A DNA stretch of 64,000 nt from Atherinomorus stipes (GCA_023101725.1 JALJCO010001047.1:248001-312000); one strand, 5' to 3'. Positions 1-11,660 are shown, counted from the stretch's first letter. Translations and numbers: made by a program. Notes: generated by a model from the letters alone, not told the origin.

Positions 1-185
1 AAAGAAAAACGGGCCCTGAACGCAACTGTTTCCTTCAGTCCGTCTTTGGGGGAAGATTTATTTCCTCTCAGCAGTGACGTAAAACCCATAAACAACTATT
101 TCATCTGCAATTGTCTTTCTTCTGTGGATGTGAACGTGCACAGAGCTCGCGCGCTGACGTGTCGCGTGTCTCCGTGTCTCCGCAG

Positions 186-411
186 TGTGAAAATGGAGGA
201 GTCCAGCTCCCAGAAGTTGGCGTGGGACGGGGACGCCAAAGCGGTGCAGCAGTGTCTGACGGACATCTTCACGAGCGTCTACACGACGTGCGACATCCCG
301 GAGAACGCCATATTCGGGCCGTGCGTGCTGAGCCACACGTCGCTGTACGACAGCATCGCCTTCATCGCCCTGAAATCCACCGACAAACGCACAGCACCTT
401 ACATCTTCAGG
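186..411 (+). CDS. prdm8: prdm8 first coding exon
   Basis: The ATG at 193-195 has a good context (aaaATGg). It begins a protein whose residues 3-73 follow the vertebrate PRDM8 N-terminus, with DGDAKAVQQCL soon after the start. A pyrimidine-rich tract ending in tctccgcag at 185 looks like a splice acceptor, so this exon probably starts at 186 with 7 nt of 5' UTR and is preceded by a non-coding exon outside the window. The exon ends after AGG at 411, before the donor gtgaga (phase 0). An in-frame ATG at 46 lies upstream of the acceptor and would add unrelated residues, so I did not use it. Confidence 0.9.
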
Positions 412-2385
412 GTGAGACACTTTCATTCTTCATTTCCTCTTTTTCTCTCCAAATTTCTTTGCAAAGCCTCTTTTATTTGTAGATAAAACAAAACAAATAC
501 ACTAAATCTGACCATGTTGTTCAGATTTGTCAATTTTGCAAATAATTCTCTATTTTACTGTCACAAAAAATTTAGTTTTCCTGTTTAAATAAATAAATAA
601 ATTATAAAAACATGTATTTAAACTTGTATTTTTTTTAGAATAATTTAAAAATTCTTTCAAATAATTATTAATTAGCATCTCTGCTGTGATTATTTGGACT
701 AATTGTTTATTTAAAACCCTGAGGTGTGATGTTACTCTGATTTTTATCATGGATTGAGCATAATGAGCGTGCCCGTGTGGTGCAGGTGGACACCTCAGCG
801 GCCAACAGCACCTCAGAGGGCCTGATGTGGCTGCGACTGGTCCAGTCTGCCCGGGACAAGGAGGAGCAGAACCTGGAGGCCTACGTGAAGAACGGCCAGC
901 TCTTCTACCGCTCGCTGCGCCGCATCGAGAAGGACGAGGAGCTGCTGGTCTGGTACGGCAAAGACCTCATCGACCTGCTGCTGCTGAGCTCCAGCAGAGC
1001 ACCGAGCAAGAGCAAAGGTGGGAGCAGATGCACGATTCCTGCAGTTTCACATCATCAGAGACTGAGATCCTGTCTAAATGAAAGCAGAAGTCTTGTCATT
1101 CCTGATCTTTGGTGAAATTTTAAAGCTCATTTTTGTCCTCTCAGGTTCGTCCCACCACTCCTGTCCTGACTGCAGCCAGCGGTTCCAGTTCGAGTTCCCG
1201 TTTTTGGCCCATCTCCGGTTCCGCTGCACCAAAAGACTGCAGAGCATCACCGGAGCCGACGAGGAGCCGAGCAAGGAGAGCAGCACGGAGCGGGCAAACA
1301 GCGCCCCGAGCAGGACCAGCCCAAAGCTGGGCCGCTCCGAGGGCTTCGGCAGCTCTCAGGACAGCAACAAACCCTCCACGGACTTTCACAACCTGGCCCG
1401 GGATCTGGAGAACAACCGGACCAGCCCGCCCAGCGACAAGGAGGCCGAGATCTGCAGCGAGAGCTCGGGGAAGCGCAAGTTCTCCGACGTGGAGGACAGG
1501 GAGAGCCGAGGGCACGGCCTCCAGCAGACCAAGTCTAAGGAGGAGCTGGGGGCTTCGGCGCAGAACTACAGGGGGGCGTACGGGCTGGAGGAGAACCACC
1601 GGTCCTTCTCCCCGCCGGGAGCCCCCGAGGCCAAACGCAGCGCCTTCACCGAGGTCAAGAAGTCGCCTCAGAGCCTCAAGCACCACAGCAGCAAGAGCCT
1701 CCAGAGCTCCAACTCTGAGAACAAAGAGGGCGGGCGCCCCAGCAGCAACCCCCCAGAGAAGCACCTGAACATCCGGCAGGTGCTGTCGGAGACGCAGCCC
1801 CCCCAGACCTCGCCCATGGGCAGCGCCTTCACCTCCGTGGGCCAGCAGAGCGGCAGCGGGGAGCGGAAGAGCGCCTTCAGCCAGCCGTCGCGCTCCTTCT
1901 CCCAGATCTCGCCGCTGGTGATGCCCCCCAAGCTGCTGGACTGCCACCCGGCGGTGGGGGACGCCATCTCCTCCAACAGACTCTACCAGGCCGACCACCT
2001 CGCCGCCAAGCTGCAGGGCGCGGAGCTGGGCGCCAACTGCCCCGTCCCGGGCGCCATGGGCAAGCAGAACCCCTTCGTCTACGCCACCGCCTTCTGGCCC
2101 AAGAACTCGGGCCCCATCCAGCTGCAGATGCCCTCCGCCCTCACCCTGCTGCCCCCCTCCTTCACCTCCCTGTGTCTGCCGGCGCAGAACTGGTGCGCCA
2201 AGTGCAACGCCTCCTTCCGCATGACCTCAGACTTGGTTTACCACATGCGGTCCCACCACAAAAAGGAGTACGCCATGGAGCCCCTGGTCAAGCGGCGGCG
2301 CGAGGAGAAGCTCAAGTGCCCCATATGCAACGAGTCCTTCCGGGAGCGGCATCACCTGTCGCGCCACATGACCTCCCATAACTGA
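193..2385 (+). CDS. prdm8: PRDM8, PR-domain zinc-finger transcriptional regulator (3 coding exons, 563 aa)
   Basis: Joined exons 193-411, 786-1017 and 1145-2385 give 1692 nt, 563 residues plus TGA. The PR/SET-like domain fills about residues 10-135 and ends with DEELLVWYGKDL (123-134). A first zinc finger starts at C157-x2-C160 and lies directly after the PR domain. Two C-terminal fingers lie at about 501-522 (CAKCNASF) and 542-562 (CPICNESF), separated by a basic stretch with KRRREEK. The middle (about 180-470) is low-complexity, rich in Ser, Pro, Lys and Glu. The PR domain and the last 80 residues match the vertebrate PRDM8 pattern I know almost residue for residue; human PRDM8 is longer (about 690 aa) because of glycine-rich and alanine-rich insertions in the middle. 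The family acts in the nucleus as a repressor or histone-methylation regulator in neural and retinal development. The coding exons are GC-rich, unlike the flanking DNA. Teleosts can carry two prdm8 copies; I cannot tell which this is. Confidence 0.96.
786..1017 (+). CDS. prdm8: prdm8 second coding exon (rest of PR domain)
   Basis: The acceptor is tggtgcag at 778-785 and the donor gtggga starts at 1018. The exon is 232 nt, entering in phase 0 and leaving one nucleotide of a split Gly codon. It encodes residues 74-150, starting VDTSAANS and containing the conserved segment EGLMWLRLVQSARDKEEQN. The upstream intron is only 374 bp and the downstream intron 127 bp, typical of compact teleost introns. 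Confidence 0.94.
1145..2385 (+). CDS. prdm8: prdm8 last coding exon (linker and all three zinc fingers)
   Basis: The acceptor is ctctcag at 1138-1144. The split codon G|GT gives Gly151, followed by SSHHSCPDCSQRF, the first finger. The frame is open to TGA at 2383-2385. Conserved landmarks in order are KPSTDFHNLARDLE, KRSAFTEVKK, ERKSAFSQPSRSFSQ, FVYATAFWPK and SFTSLCLPAQNWC, then the two C-terminal fingers. The exon is strongly GC-biased at third codon positions. Confidence 0.95.
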
Positions 2386-2995
2386 CTCCCTCCGCCTGAA
2401 AACGGACTTACCGGACGGGGATTTAAGCTCCGGGACTGCGGGGCCACAGAAACACTCCTTGCACTTGTTATCACTCGTTCTTCAAATCCCTTTTTTGGTC
2501 CGTTTACTTTTTTTTTCCCTGTAAAAAAAGAAAATGTCATTTTGAGTGTATGCAATTGCATTTTGACTGAAATGAATTTATTTATAAAGCACTTAAAAGT
2601 TTGAGAATAAGGGAAGATTTAAATATGTGTAAATGTACAGTAAACCGTATTTTATATCCTACAAATGCAAATATAGAGATGAATTATGACGTCGTAGTCA
2701 CATCCTGGTTTACAACGCGGCATTTTTTCCATGTTTATGATGAATAAGGACACAAATTGGGGGTATTATGTCAGACTATATTTCAGAGTGCATGTAATAT
2801 TAAATGATAATGTTTTAAGATGCAGTCTATACATTACAGTGTAAATAATTTGTTTGATTTGAAATACAAAGTGTCATATTTTGTGTCAGTGGGGAATAGT
2901 TTCGGTGTTTCTTCCTTTTTGCGGAAATTTACTACTTGATAGTTTATCTAATCATGTTGAATGCATTGACAATAAAATAGCTTTATTTTCAACAC
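2386..2995 (+). other. prdm8: prdm8 3' UTR with polyadenylation signal
   Basis: AT-rich sequence follows the stop codon with no coding potential. A canonical AATAAA lies at 2971-2976, followed by a T-rich stretch, so cleavage is likely at about 2990-3000. A second AATAAA-like site near 3070 could give a longer transcript. The boundary is inferred. Confidence 0.65.
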
Positions 2996-2999
2996 TGCT

Positions 3000-4839
3000 A
3001 TTTCTGGTTTCATGACTCCAACTGAAGTATAAACCAGCTTTTCATCTGTTCTGCTTCTTTTAATATAAAAATAAAGATTTTTTTTAAAATATATCAATTA
3101 TTTTTTCATCTTTGAAATTTTTTATAGTTAAATGAATAGATATTTTTAATTGTAATGTTTAGAAAATAAAGTAACAAAAAAAACTAAAAAGGAAAATATA
3201 TTTCTTTTATTTCTAATACTTTATACACATATAGGCCTATATATGTGTATTTCTTTTTTTTAAAAATAATACATAAATGATTATTGTTATGATTATGTTT
3301 AGTCTTTATTAGCAAAATCAGCAATATTAATAATATGTGTGGCTTCAGTTTAAATTGGGAGAAAAGCATAAGAGTGAAACAGAAATAGATTTAGCATCCA
3401 TGCTGACAATATAATCAAAACTAATAATGAGATGAGAAATGGATTTCATGACCTTCATTAAATTACGTTATCTTTTCCTTTCTTTTTCCCACCGTGATGA
3501 ACAGATTTAAACACAAACTTCACCTCTACATCTGGGGGGTTATTTTATTGATTGATTTTTTAAAAAACGGAAGAAAAACACGTATAAAGATGCTAAATTA
3601 TTATTATATTTGTTCTTTTCAGGAAACTCACCGCAGTCATCGCACGTAGTCACTCCATCGTTTTAACAAATTAATTAAAAAAGACATACTTTCCTTTTAT
3701 TTTAGTGACGTAAAGACATAAACAAATACTCACCTGTGGAGAAGCTCTTATATGTTTAAACATGACTAATTTTTGCGGTTTGCTCGATATTGAAATGAGA
3801 AAAATCCAGTATTTTCATACCTGGAATGTTCTGGAACATTTAAAAACGGTTAAAATTGTCACTTTTTCCTCAAATATAATTTTATTCTCGATAACTGATG
3901 ATGATGAACACGTTCCGTTAAAATGTAAAGAAAAAAAGGGAGAAGAAAAAAGCGGGAAAAGGAGAAATAAATAACAAACAACCATTTCCGGAGTGAAAAG
4001 CATAAGTAAATGTAGAAAGTTATTCAAGCGCGCCATCTTGTGGCCAAAACGTGAACTACATGACAGAGACGTTCACTGACACTGAGGAAGCGACGAGTTT
4101 GTTTTGAGCTCGTATGAAGGAAAACCTGATTATTATTATTACGTAAAAATATTAACAATGAATTATTTAGTTTACATTTAAAAGAAAATAATTATGAATA
4201 AACGATCAAAGCTGATCACAGCATCAATCTGGACTTATTTTGTTGCTGTTCTTGTGGAGCTGCTGGCTGTGGAGGGGGGTGGGAGGGTTCATTGTTGATT
4301 ATTTATAACACAAAGGTGAAAAAGGAAAGTTGGGAAGTTTTATGGGAACACAATCCTAAAAATAATCACCTCAGAAAAATCAACAATGATGAAAATCCAG
4401 GATCAGGACATTTCAAAGCTCACATGAAGCTGTTTCCTGCCTCATTTATTTTATTTTATGTTGCTGCTTCTGTTGTTTTTGCTTCAACTTGTTTGTCCTC
4501 ATTGATTCATGTAGTCTGATTTATTTACTGCCTGTTAAATGCTTTGTTTCATGTTCAGAATAGTTAATAACAGTACATTTTATTTAAAAGTACCTCATCA
4601 GAACACCCAAGGTCACTGTACACAGACATAAGGACAAATAAAAGCATTAAATCAATAAGACAAAAGACAAAAGACAAACTAAATGCTTTTCACTCAGTAA
4701 ATACTTTAGATTGACAAATGTTTAATGTCAGGTCAAAGAAAACACAAGTAGATTCTGATTCTAAATTTCTTTAAGCAGTTACAGTTCTGTGTTTAATGAA
4801 TGAGATGACAAATTGAATTATGGAAAAGCACAATTACCC
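3000..4839. other. AT-rich intergenic stretch, no gene seen
   Basis: Mostly A/T-rich DNA with T-runs and A-runs. All ORFs are short and low-complexity. I see no exon-like conserved peptide, no clear transposon end and no RNA gene. Confidence 0.6.
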
Positions 4840-5664
4840 TTAAAGGAATAGTACACCAACAGAATGATGGTCCTTCATTTTCTACTCACCCTCATGCTGA
4901 GCAAGACTCTGCAGGACTTTTTTAATATCTCAAATGCAGCCGGAGATCCGGGGGGTGTTCATTATCCGCCAACTTGGAGTTCACCGGCGACTGAACCAAA
5001 AAGGTCCATAAAAGTCCACAAAAACTTGTCAATATTCCTCCATACTGCTCGTCCAATGTAATACAAGTGTCCTGAGTGGGTAGCGTCCAGAATTTACTGG
5101 AAACCACATCATTTAGTAGATCTTTAGAGCCTAAACAGTACGACATCTCACTTCCTATTTGCGCGTTCATGCAAGTTCACAACACTACGGAAGCTGTGGC
5201 GTTCAGCGCCTACTCTGCCAATAATGCAAGTGTAGGAGAAGAAATTTGTTGTTTAGATTGAGCTAAGAGCGAATGAGCTGCGAACCATAGACCGTTAGCA
5301 GAGATGGACGTAGTATCAGGTCACTTCTGAATAGAGCAAAGTGAAGCCAGGTGGGCGTGTCCCACCGTCGCCATCTTGTCGTGTCACGTGTGTCCTCACT
5401 CCCGGAAAATACTAAAATGGGCACAGCGCAGCCGCGGGGCAAATGATTGACAGCTGACGTACTCTGGGCTAAATGCAAACCGAGCCAACTCGAAACTAAC
5501 AGGAGCTAACAAAGATTAGCCTCCCAAGCTGTGGGGTTAAGGTAAGGCATGAGGCAATTTCAAGGTTAAATAACATCTAAACAGATGAGTTATAAAAAAA
5601 TTCACCCCCTTAATAGTTGACATGAAACTTGACCTATTAAACCTAAAATGATCTTTTAAACCAG

Positions 5665-6430
5665 GCTGTAAACATGTTTATTCCTGCTGTAAACATGTTT
5701 ATCTCTGCTGTAAACATGTTTATTTCTGCTGTAAACATGTTTATTTCTGCTATAAACATGTTTATCTCTGCTGTAAAGATGTTTATCTCTGCTGTAAAGA
5801 TGTTTATTTCTGCTGTAAACATGTTTATTCCTGCTGTAACATGTTTATCTCTGCTGTAAACATGTTTATTTCTGCTGTAAACATGTTTATCTTAACATCT
5901 GCTGTAAACATGTTTATTTCTGCTGTAAACATGTTTATCTCTGGTGTAAACATGTTTATTTCTGCTGTAAACATGTTTATCTCTGCTGTAAAGATGTTTA
6001 ATTATGCTGTAAACATGTTTATTTCTGCTGTAAACATGTTTATTTCTGCTGTAAACATGTTTATTTCTGCTGTAAACATGTTTATTTCTGCTGTAACATG
6101 TTTATTTCTGCTGTAAACATGTTTATTTCTGCTGTAAACATGTTTATTTCTGCTGTAAACATGTTTATCTCTGCTGTAAACATGTTTATTTCTGCTGTAA
6201 ACATGTTTATTTCTGCTGTAAACATGTTTATCTCTGCTGTAAACATGTTTATTTCTGCTGTAAACATGTTTATCTGCTGTAAACATGTTTATCTCTGCTG
6301 AAAAGTTTAATTTTTTTAAAATGTTTATTCTCTTAAAAATATTTAATTCTGAAAATATTTTCTTGTAAACATGTTTATTTCTGCTGTGAACATGTTTATT
6401 TCTGCTGTAACATGTTTATTTCTGCTGTAG
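5665..6430. repeat. 21-bp minisatellite, unit GCTGTAAACATGTTTATTTCT
   Basis: About 30 head-to-tail units lie from 5665 to 6299, followed by a diverged patch and about three more units to 6428. Variation is mostly T/C in the second half of the unit, with rare one-base deletions that shift the frame. All reading frames stay open because the unit is 21 nt, which produces spurious repetitive peptides. Each unit contains the 12-bp palindrome TAAACATGTTTA. A related array lies at 60.3-61.1 kb in the opposite orientation. Confidence 0.95.
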
Positions 6431-7360
6431 TTGGCCTTTTTAAAGGAGTGATGACGTGCAGTAAAAAGTGGTTATGTAGTTGACATTACTGCATATGTAA
6501 ATACGCCAAAGAAAAAACTCACTTTTTACGGAGGAGGGGGGGGGGGGGTTTGGCAGCTAGACCTCCTTCCTCAGTAAAACAGTTGGGTGCTGTAATTATA
6601 TGCAGCTTTACCCGGAGACCAAGTTGACTTCATTTTGATTGGCTACACCTTATTTGGCTCTAACCTTATTTAGAAAAAGTAGGTCTGTTAGCATCATGTG
6701 CATTTCAGACAGCGAGCTACGTTTATCAGACAAGACAGCATTTAGAAAATAAATAAACTTACAGGTTATGACGAGGCTGTGGCCCCCTCCCTCAGTGTTG
6801 CTGCACAAGTTTGCTTTTAAAGCCATTTGTTTGTTAACCCAGACCTGAGTGCACAGAAGTTACTGAGCTCCCTCAGTAGTTGAATAGCGAGGGGGGGTGA
6901 GAACGGAGGAGGAGAGCATGGAAGGAGAGAGGAGGAGGGGGGCTGTTTACTTGATAGTGTGCTCTTATTGGAGCAATTAAATTACGTAGAATGATAGAAC
7001 TACGTAGAATGATAGAACTACGTAGAATGATAAGCTGCTGACTGATTCAACCGTTGCTGAACAAAGAAACAAAGCTGACAGACCATAAACAGGAACTTTG
7101 ATTCTCACTCTGGACATTCACATGACCTCATCAGTGCACAACAGATCAGATTATACACCCAAAACCCCAGAAAAGTGAAATTGAATGTCATGGCACCTTT
7201 AACATGGAAGTCTATGGGGATTTGCTCTGTTTTGGAGCCCCTAGTGGACAAAGAAAGAAGTACAATTAAAAACTTCACTTCGTGGTTTCACACTTTTCCA
7301 GCGGAGTTTGCCCCTTGCTGCAAACAAACCCGGACAAACCCAGGGTTGGCTATTGATTTG

Positions 7361-7397
7361 AAAGAAAGAAAGAAAAAAAAAAAAAAAAAAAAAAAAA

Positions 7398-7433
<36 letters not shown>

Positions 7434-7454
7434 AGAAAGAAAGAAAGAAAGAAC
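7361..7454. repeat. (GAAA)n / poly-A microsatellite
   Basis: A run of about 20 A is embedded in GAAA repeats. It lies inside foldback copy 1. Confidence 0.95.
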
Positions 7455-7792
7455 TCACATGAACGTGCAATTGGAAAGTACGATGTAGAACTGTTTAAGC
7501 TCTAAAAATCTACTATGATGTGGTTTCCAGTAAATTCTGGACGCTACCCACTCAGGACACTTGGATTACATTGGACGAGCAGTATGGAGGAATACTGACA
7601 AGTTTTTGTGGACTTTTATGGACCTTTTTGGCTCGGACCCCGGTGAACTCCATTATATGAAAGTTGGAGAAAAACAAAACCCCCCAGAATCTCCGGCTGC
7701 ATTTGAGATATTAAAAGTGCTCCAGAGTCTTGCTCAGCATGAGGATGAGTAGAAAATAAACACATCATTCTGTGGGTGTACTATTCCTTTAA

Positions 7793-8710
7793 ATTAAATT
7801 AGAAATGAGGAAGTTTGCCCCCCAGACCAAACCTGGACGCATATTGATATGTAGGCATTGCGAATATTTACGGACCGATCCCGGTAACCTGAGCTGTGAG
7901 AGGAAAAGAATCCCAGCTGGAGAATTTCTAGCAGGACATGAAGCCACATAAAGAGGTAAAAGAGGAGTGGTGCTGCAACGCTCACGTAATGATAAATCAC
8001 AGCGCCGCCGTCCATGTCCACACATCACATCTCCTCTTACAGCCACACTGCTTCCCTGACATCCATCCAAACGGGTCCATCTCACCACCAAGGCATGTGA
8101 TTGACCAGAGAGCGAAGGCACGGCTGACTATCCTCATCCCCGCAGACGCTCCGGTGATATTTTGTGCCCTCGTGCTTTTCTGCTTGTGTCATCGTCCCTT
8201 CTGCGGCCCAGCGTCCCCCTGCCCGACTCATTTGTCACTGCATCACTCAGCACCGAGCAGCGTGGGACAGTTAGTTTATATCTCTGCTAAGCTGGCACTT
8301 CCATTTGGCCTCCTGCCCTGGTCACACTACATTTTTATATTTCAGGCATTTAGCCGACTGTCATCTGCTGAGAGCTGGCGGGGAAATGAGCGAGCAGGTA
8401 GAGAGACCTTGCACAGATTCACAGAGTCCTATCTGGGTTCACAAAATGGGTTTATACTCGGTGTAAGACGGGAAATGAAACAACACGAGTGATGCAAACT
8501 CATGGTGTGGAGATGTACTGAAGTTGTGGAATTCCTTCGTCTCATCAGCCTGTACTTCCTCCAGATACGTCCATGTGGGCTGTTTGTCATTTCAGACCAA
8601 AACAACATAACAGCCACCACCAAATCCAGACATAAGGACCAGCGTCCTGCAGGTTTTACCCTGCGTTCACACCAGACGCCAATAGAATCATTCGCACGAA
8701 TGAATTAAAG
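7793..8710. other. Intergenic stretch, no supported gene
   Basis: A 184-codon frame runs from 7938 to 8492 but has no recognisable domain, no repeat structure and no splice context. The end (about 8655-8705) begins a dispersed repeat starting ctgcgttcacaccagacgc that seems to continue after the next insertion, at 10370. I see nothing else. Confidence 0.5.
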
Positions 8711-10369
8711 TTAAAGGAATAGTTCACCCTCAGAACGATTTAAAGGGGAAACTCAGTAACTTTTTTACCTCAATAAATGCTTTTCGGAATCCCCGTTGGG
8801 CTAAACAAAGTGTTTACCGAGCGATTCAATGTTTCCCCCCCTCCCGCCGGGGCCTCTGGCCTGCCAGCAGCTAAATACAACTTTGCCTGCGCCGACCCGA
8901 GCAGAACTTGCGACAACAGAAACCGCTGTACGGTACTCAGGTCCCCTATCTACAGAGCTGCTTCCAGCTCTGATTTTAACCAGACTACCAGCGCTAATTG
9001 GAAGAAAACATTTCTTTATCTTCCACCACCTAAACACGGCTCCTGGCTCTCATAACCAACTCTTTGCTGGACCAGACTGATTCACGTAGCTTGCGCTGCC
9101 TGGGCGCCGGGTGAAGCATCACTGCTTCAGGCTCAATAATCACTTGTCACGTCCGCAAAAAGTAAATAAAAGTTCGCATTCTTACCTGCTACTCGCCAAC
9201 ACCAGTGAAAAATATAATCCACGGCATATTTACCCGCAAATCGCGGGTAAAACGTCCCGTTTCAGAAAATACAGGACTTCGCTTTGAGCAGACGGAGACG
9301 AGGTGCTGCTACCAACGCAGCAACGTAGCATCAACAAGCTAGTAAACGCTTAGAAATATATCCAGCGATCAAAATAGAGGAAAGATAGGTAGAGAAGCCG
9401 TCTGTGTGCTGTGGGGGTGTAAGGGGGGGTTGAACACGACAGTGAAAGGACGCCACTAGGGGGAGCCCCGAGCTGAAGTTACTGAGTTCTGCTTTAACTT
9501 TATTTTCCACTTCCCCTCATGGTGAGCAAGACTCTGGAGCACTTTTTAAATATTTCAAATGCAGCCGGCGATCAGGAAGGCTTCTCATTTCCCCCAACTT
9601 TCATATAATGGAGTTCAATTGAGCCCGAGCCAACAAGGTCCTTAGAAGTCCACAAAAACTTGTTAATATTCCTCCATACTGCTCGTCCAATGTAATCCAA
9701 GTTTCCTGAGTGGGTAGTGTCCATAATTTACTCAAAACTACGCCATTTAGTATATTTTTAGAGCCTAAATAGAAGTACATCGCATCTCTTGCGCGCACGC
9801 CGATGCGTGTTCATGAAACTACGGAAGGCGCGGCAGATGAGATTGCGCGTTCTCTTCTTCTTTCATTATTTGTTTTAAATCAATATCCAACTCCTCTTGT
9901 GTTTGTCCCGGTTCGTCTGCAGCTCTGTTGCTCTTAACACAATGTAAGCAGTGAATTTCTTCTTCTATGCTTATATTATTGGCAGTGTTGGCTCTGAACG
10001 CCGAGGCTTCCGTAGTTTCGTGGATGCGTAGGTGCGCGCTCCGTGGAGTAATATATTCTTCTTTTTAGGCTCTAAAAATAAAGTAAATGACGTCGTTTCG
10101 AGTAAATTCTGGACGCTACCCACTCAGGACACTTGGATTACATTGGAGGAGCAGTATGGAGGAATATTAACAAGTTTTTGTGGACTTCTGAGGACCTTGT
10201 TGGCTCGGGATCAATTGAACTCCATTGTATGAAAGTTGGGTGAAAACGAGAAGCCTTCCTGATCGCCGGCTGCATTTGAAATATTAAAAAAGTATTCCAG
10301 AGTCTTGGTCACCATGAAGGTAAGTGGAAAATAAAGTTAAATCGTTCCGAGGGTGAACTATTCCTTTAA
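8711..10369. mobile_element. TTAA-flanked foldback element, copy 2, carrying a nested insertion
   Basis: The ends are TTAAAGGAATAGTTCACCC at 8711 and its inverse ending in TTAA at 10366-10369. The inverted arms share the same landmarks as copy 1 (tgagcaagactctg, tgggtag-gtcc). A second TTAA-bounded element at 8740-9497 sits inside the left arm. No transposase ORF is present. Confidence 0.82.
8740..9497. mobile_element. Nested 0.75-kb TTAA-flanked element
   Basis: It begins TTAAAGGGGAAACTCAGTAAC and ends with the inverted form GTTACTGAGTTCTGCTTTAA. Removing it together with one TTAA restores the continuous arm of the host foldback element (cagaacgatTTAActttatt). It encodes no transposase. Teleost genomes carry many such non-autonomous elements; I cannot name the family. 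Confidence 0.8.
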
Positions 10370-11092
10370 GTCAAGATGTGAATAGACACGTTTGATGCAA
10401 ATTTGCAGGGCGACAAGCCCCAAACGTGCGTTTTACTCTCGTGAATGAGGCGTCTTGCGTGAATAGAGCGTATTTTGTCTGTTTGCTCGAGGTAAAAAAA
10501 ATTGAACTGGAGCGTTTTGTAGGCGCGAACAATACGAGCCCCATCACTGAAAATGAATAAGACGTGATATGAACGGACCAGCACTCTGCAGCTCGCTGCT
10601 CTCTTCTGTAGTAAGAGGAGAAAAGCACTTTTCACAGATAAAATCACACTAAAACAGTGTAAAAATACCATAATTTAGGACTGAAAACCCGGTCAGACAA
10701 AACCTCATTAACCTGCAGCTGCAGATTTCTGTATCTGGTGTTTGACGGGATGAAACGTCACAACGCCGACACAAGCAAAAGAAAAAAAATCTTCTTTTTA
10801 CTTGTTTTAAGAGTGGTAAATATTTATTTTTACTTGTAATAACCAAACAAATTCTGCCAAAAGAACAAGCATTGGTATCGGCCAAAATCAGCCTTAAAAC
10901 CGAGTATCGAACATCGGCCACCCCACCGATATTTAACCGATCTAGCTGCTGTTTCTAAAGTCTAAAAAAACCAAAGACTTCTTAAAAAAATTTTTTTACA
11001 GACTTTAAAACTTCTAAAGACAGTTTTCTGTTCAGATGTTGTGTGTGAACAGTTTATAAATAGTCATTTGTTTAAAAAACCAAATATTAGGG
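10370..11092. other. Dispersed repeat remnants, no gene
   Basis: The start resembles the right part of a 'gcgttcacac' repeat interrupted by foldback copy 2. From about 10845 the sequence has the 'tatcggcc' vocabulary common in teleost transposon ends, and this resumes at about 11590-11660 after the next element. The short ORFs here are not convincing. Confidence 0.5.
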
Positions 11093-11390
11093 CTGGGAAA
11101 AAACATCGATAGACTGAAATATCGCAATATTTTCATATGCAAATTTCATATTGATATTTGAAAACACAATATTGATTTATTTTACTTATGAAATCTCACA
11201 AGATTTTATTGTTCTCTTGTGAAATCTTGTGAGATTTCATGAAAACCCACAAGATTTTGTAACAGAACAACAAAATCTTGCGAGATTTCATTAGTAAAAT
11301 AGATCGATACTGCATTTTTAGATATTGATATATCAACATATGAAAATATCATGACATTTCAGTGTATCAATATTTTTCCCACCCCTACCA
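11093..11390. mobile_element. Short inverted-repeat element (MITE) with nested palindromes
   Basis: The ends are tagggctgggaaaaaacatc and the imperfect inverse atatttttcccacccctacc. The interior has several inverted copies of gaaatcttgtgagatttcat. The element lies within a larger 'tatcggcc' repeat whose parts are seen near 10845-10945 and 11590-11660. Confidence 0.65.
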
Positions 11391-11660
11391 AATATCCCCT
11401 GTTTTGGGTATCTTTTTTTTTTTTTTTTACTCAGGGAAAAGCAAATCCAGGCGGTTCTAGGATATCACGCACATATCCTGTCATTAAGTTTGACTTGTTA
11501 TACATAACACAAGTTCTGGTATTTTTCGAATATGTACAAGTAAGGAATATTAAATAATTTATTTTTCAGCTTTAATAGCTGTATCAATATCGGTTATCGG
11601 CCACATGAGTTTTAAAATATCGGCATATCGTCCAAAATTCCAATATTGTGCATCCTTAGT

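Larger units (their letters stand above)
4840..7792. mobile_element. TTAA-flanked foldback element, copy 1, with internal expansion
   Basis: Both ends carry TTAA followed by AGGAATAGTACACC, inverted at the right end (7775-7792). The left arm (4840 to about 5180) and the right arm (about 7450-7792) are near-identical inverted copies of about 340 bp, including the landmark tgggtagcgtccagaattta. Other copies in the window have only a short spacer between the arms. Here about 2.3 kb lies between them, including the 21-bp minisatellite and a (GAAA)n tract. No transposase is encoded, so it is non-autonomous. The TTAA target suggests piggyBac-like or Kolobok-like mobilisation; this is inference. Confidence 0.8.

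Noticed and set aside
46..192. N-terminal extension of prdm8 from the ATG at 46
   Set aside because: A convincing splice acceptor (tctccgcag) lies at 185, and the extension does not resemble PRDM8, whose homology begins at the ATG at 193.
1133..1998. Long alternative frames over prdm8 exon 3 on both strands
   Set aside because: Shadows caused by the high GC content of the real exon; composition is Arg/Ala/Pro-rich with no domain.
5674..6301. Repetitive ORFs over the minisatellite, and a CRISPR-like look
   Set aside because: A 21-nt tandem unit keeps all frames open. There are no unique spacers between repeats and the genome is a vertebrate, so it is a satellite.
7938..8492. 184-codon ORF downstream of foldback copy 1
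   Set aside because: No domain, no splice context and irregular composition; chance length in a GC-moderate stretch.
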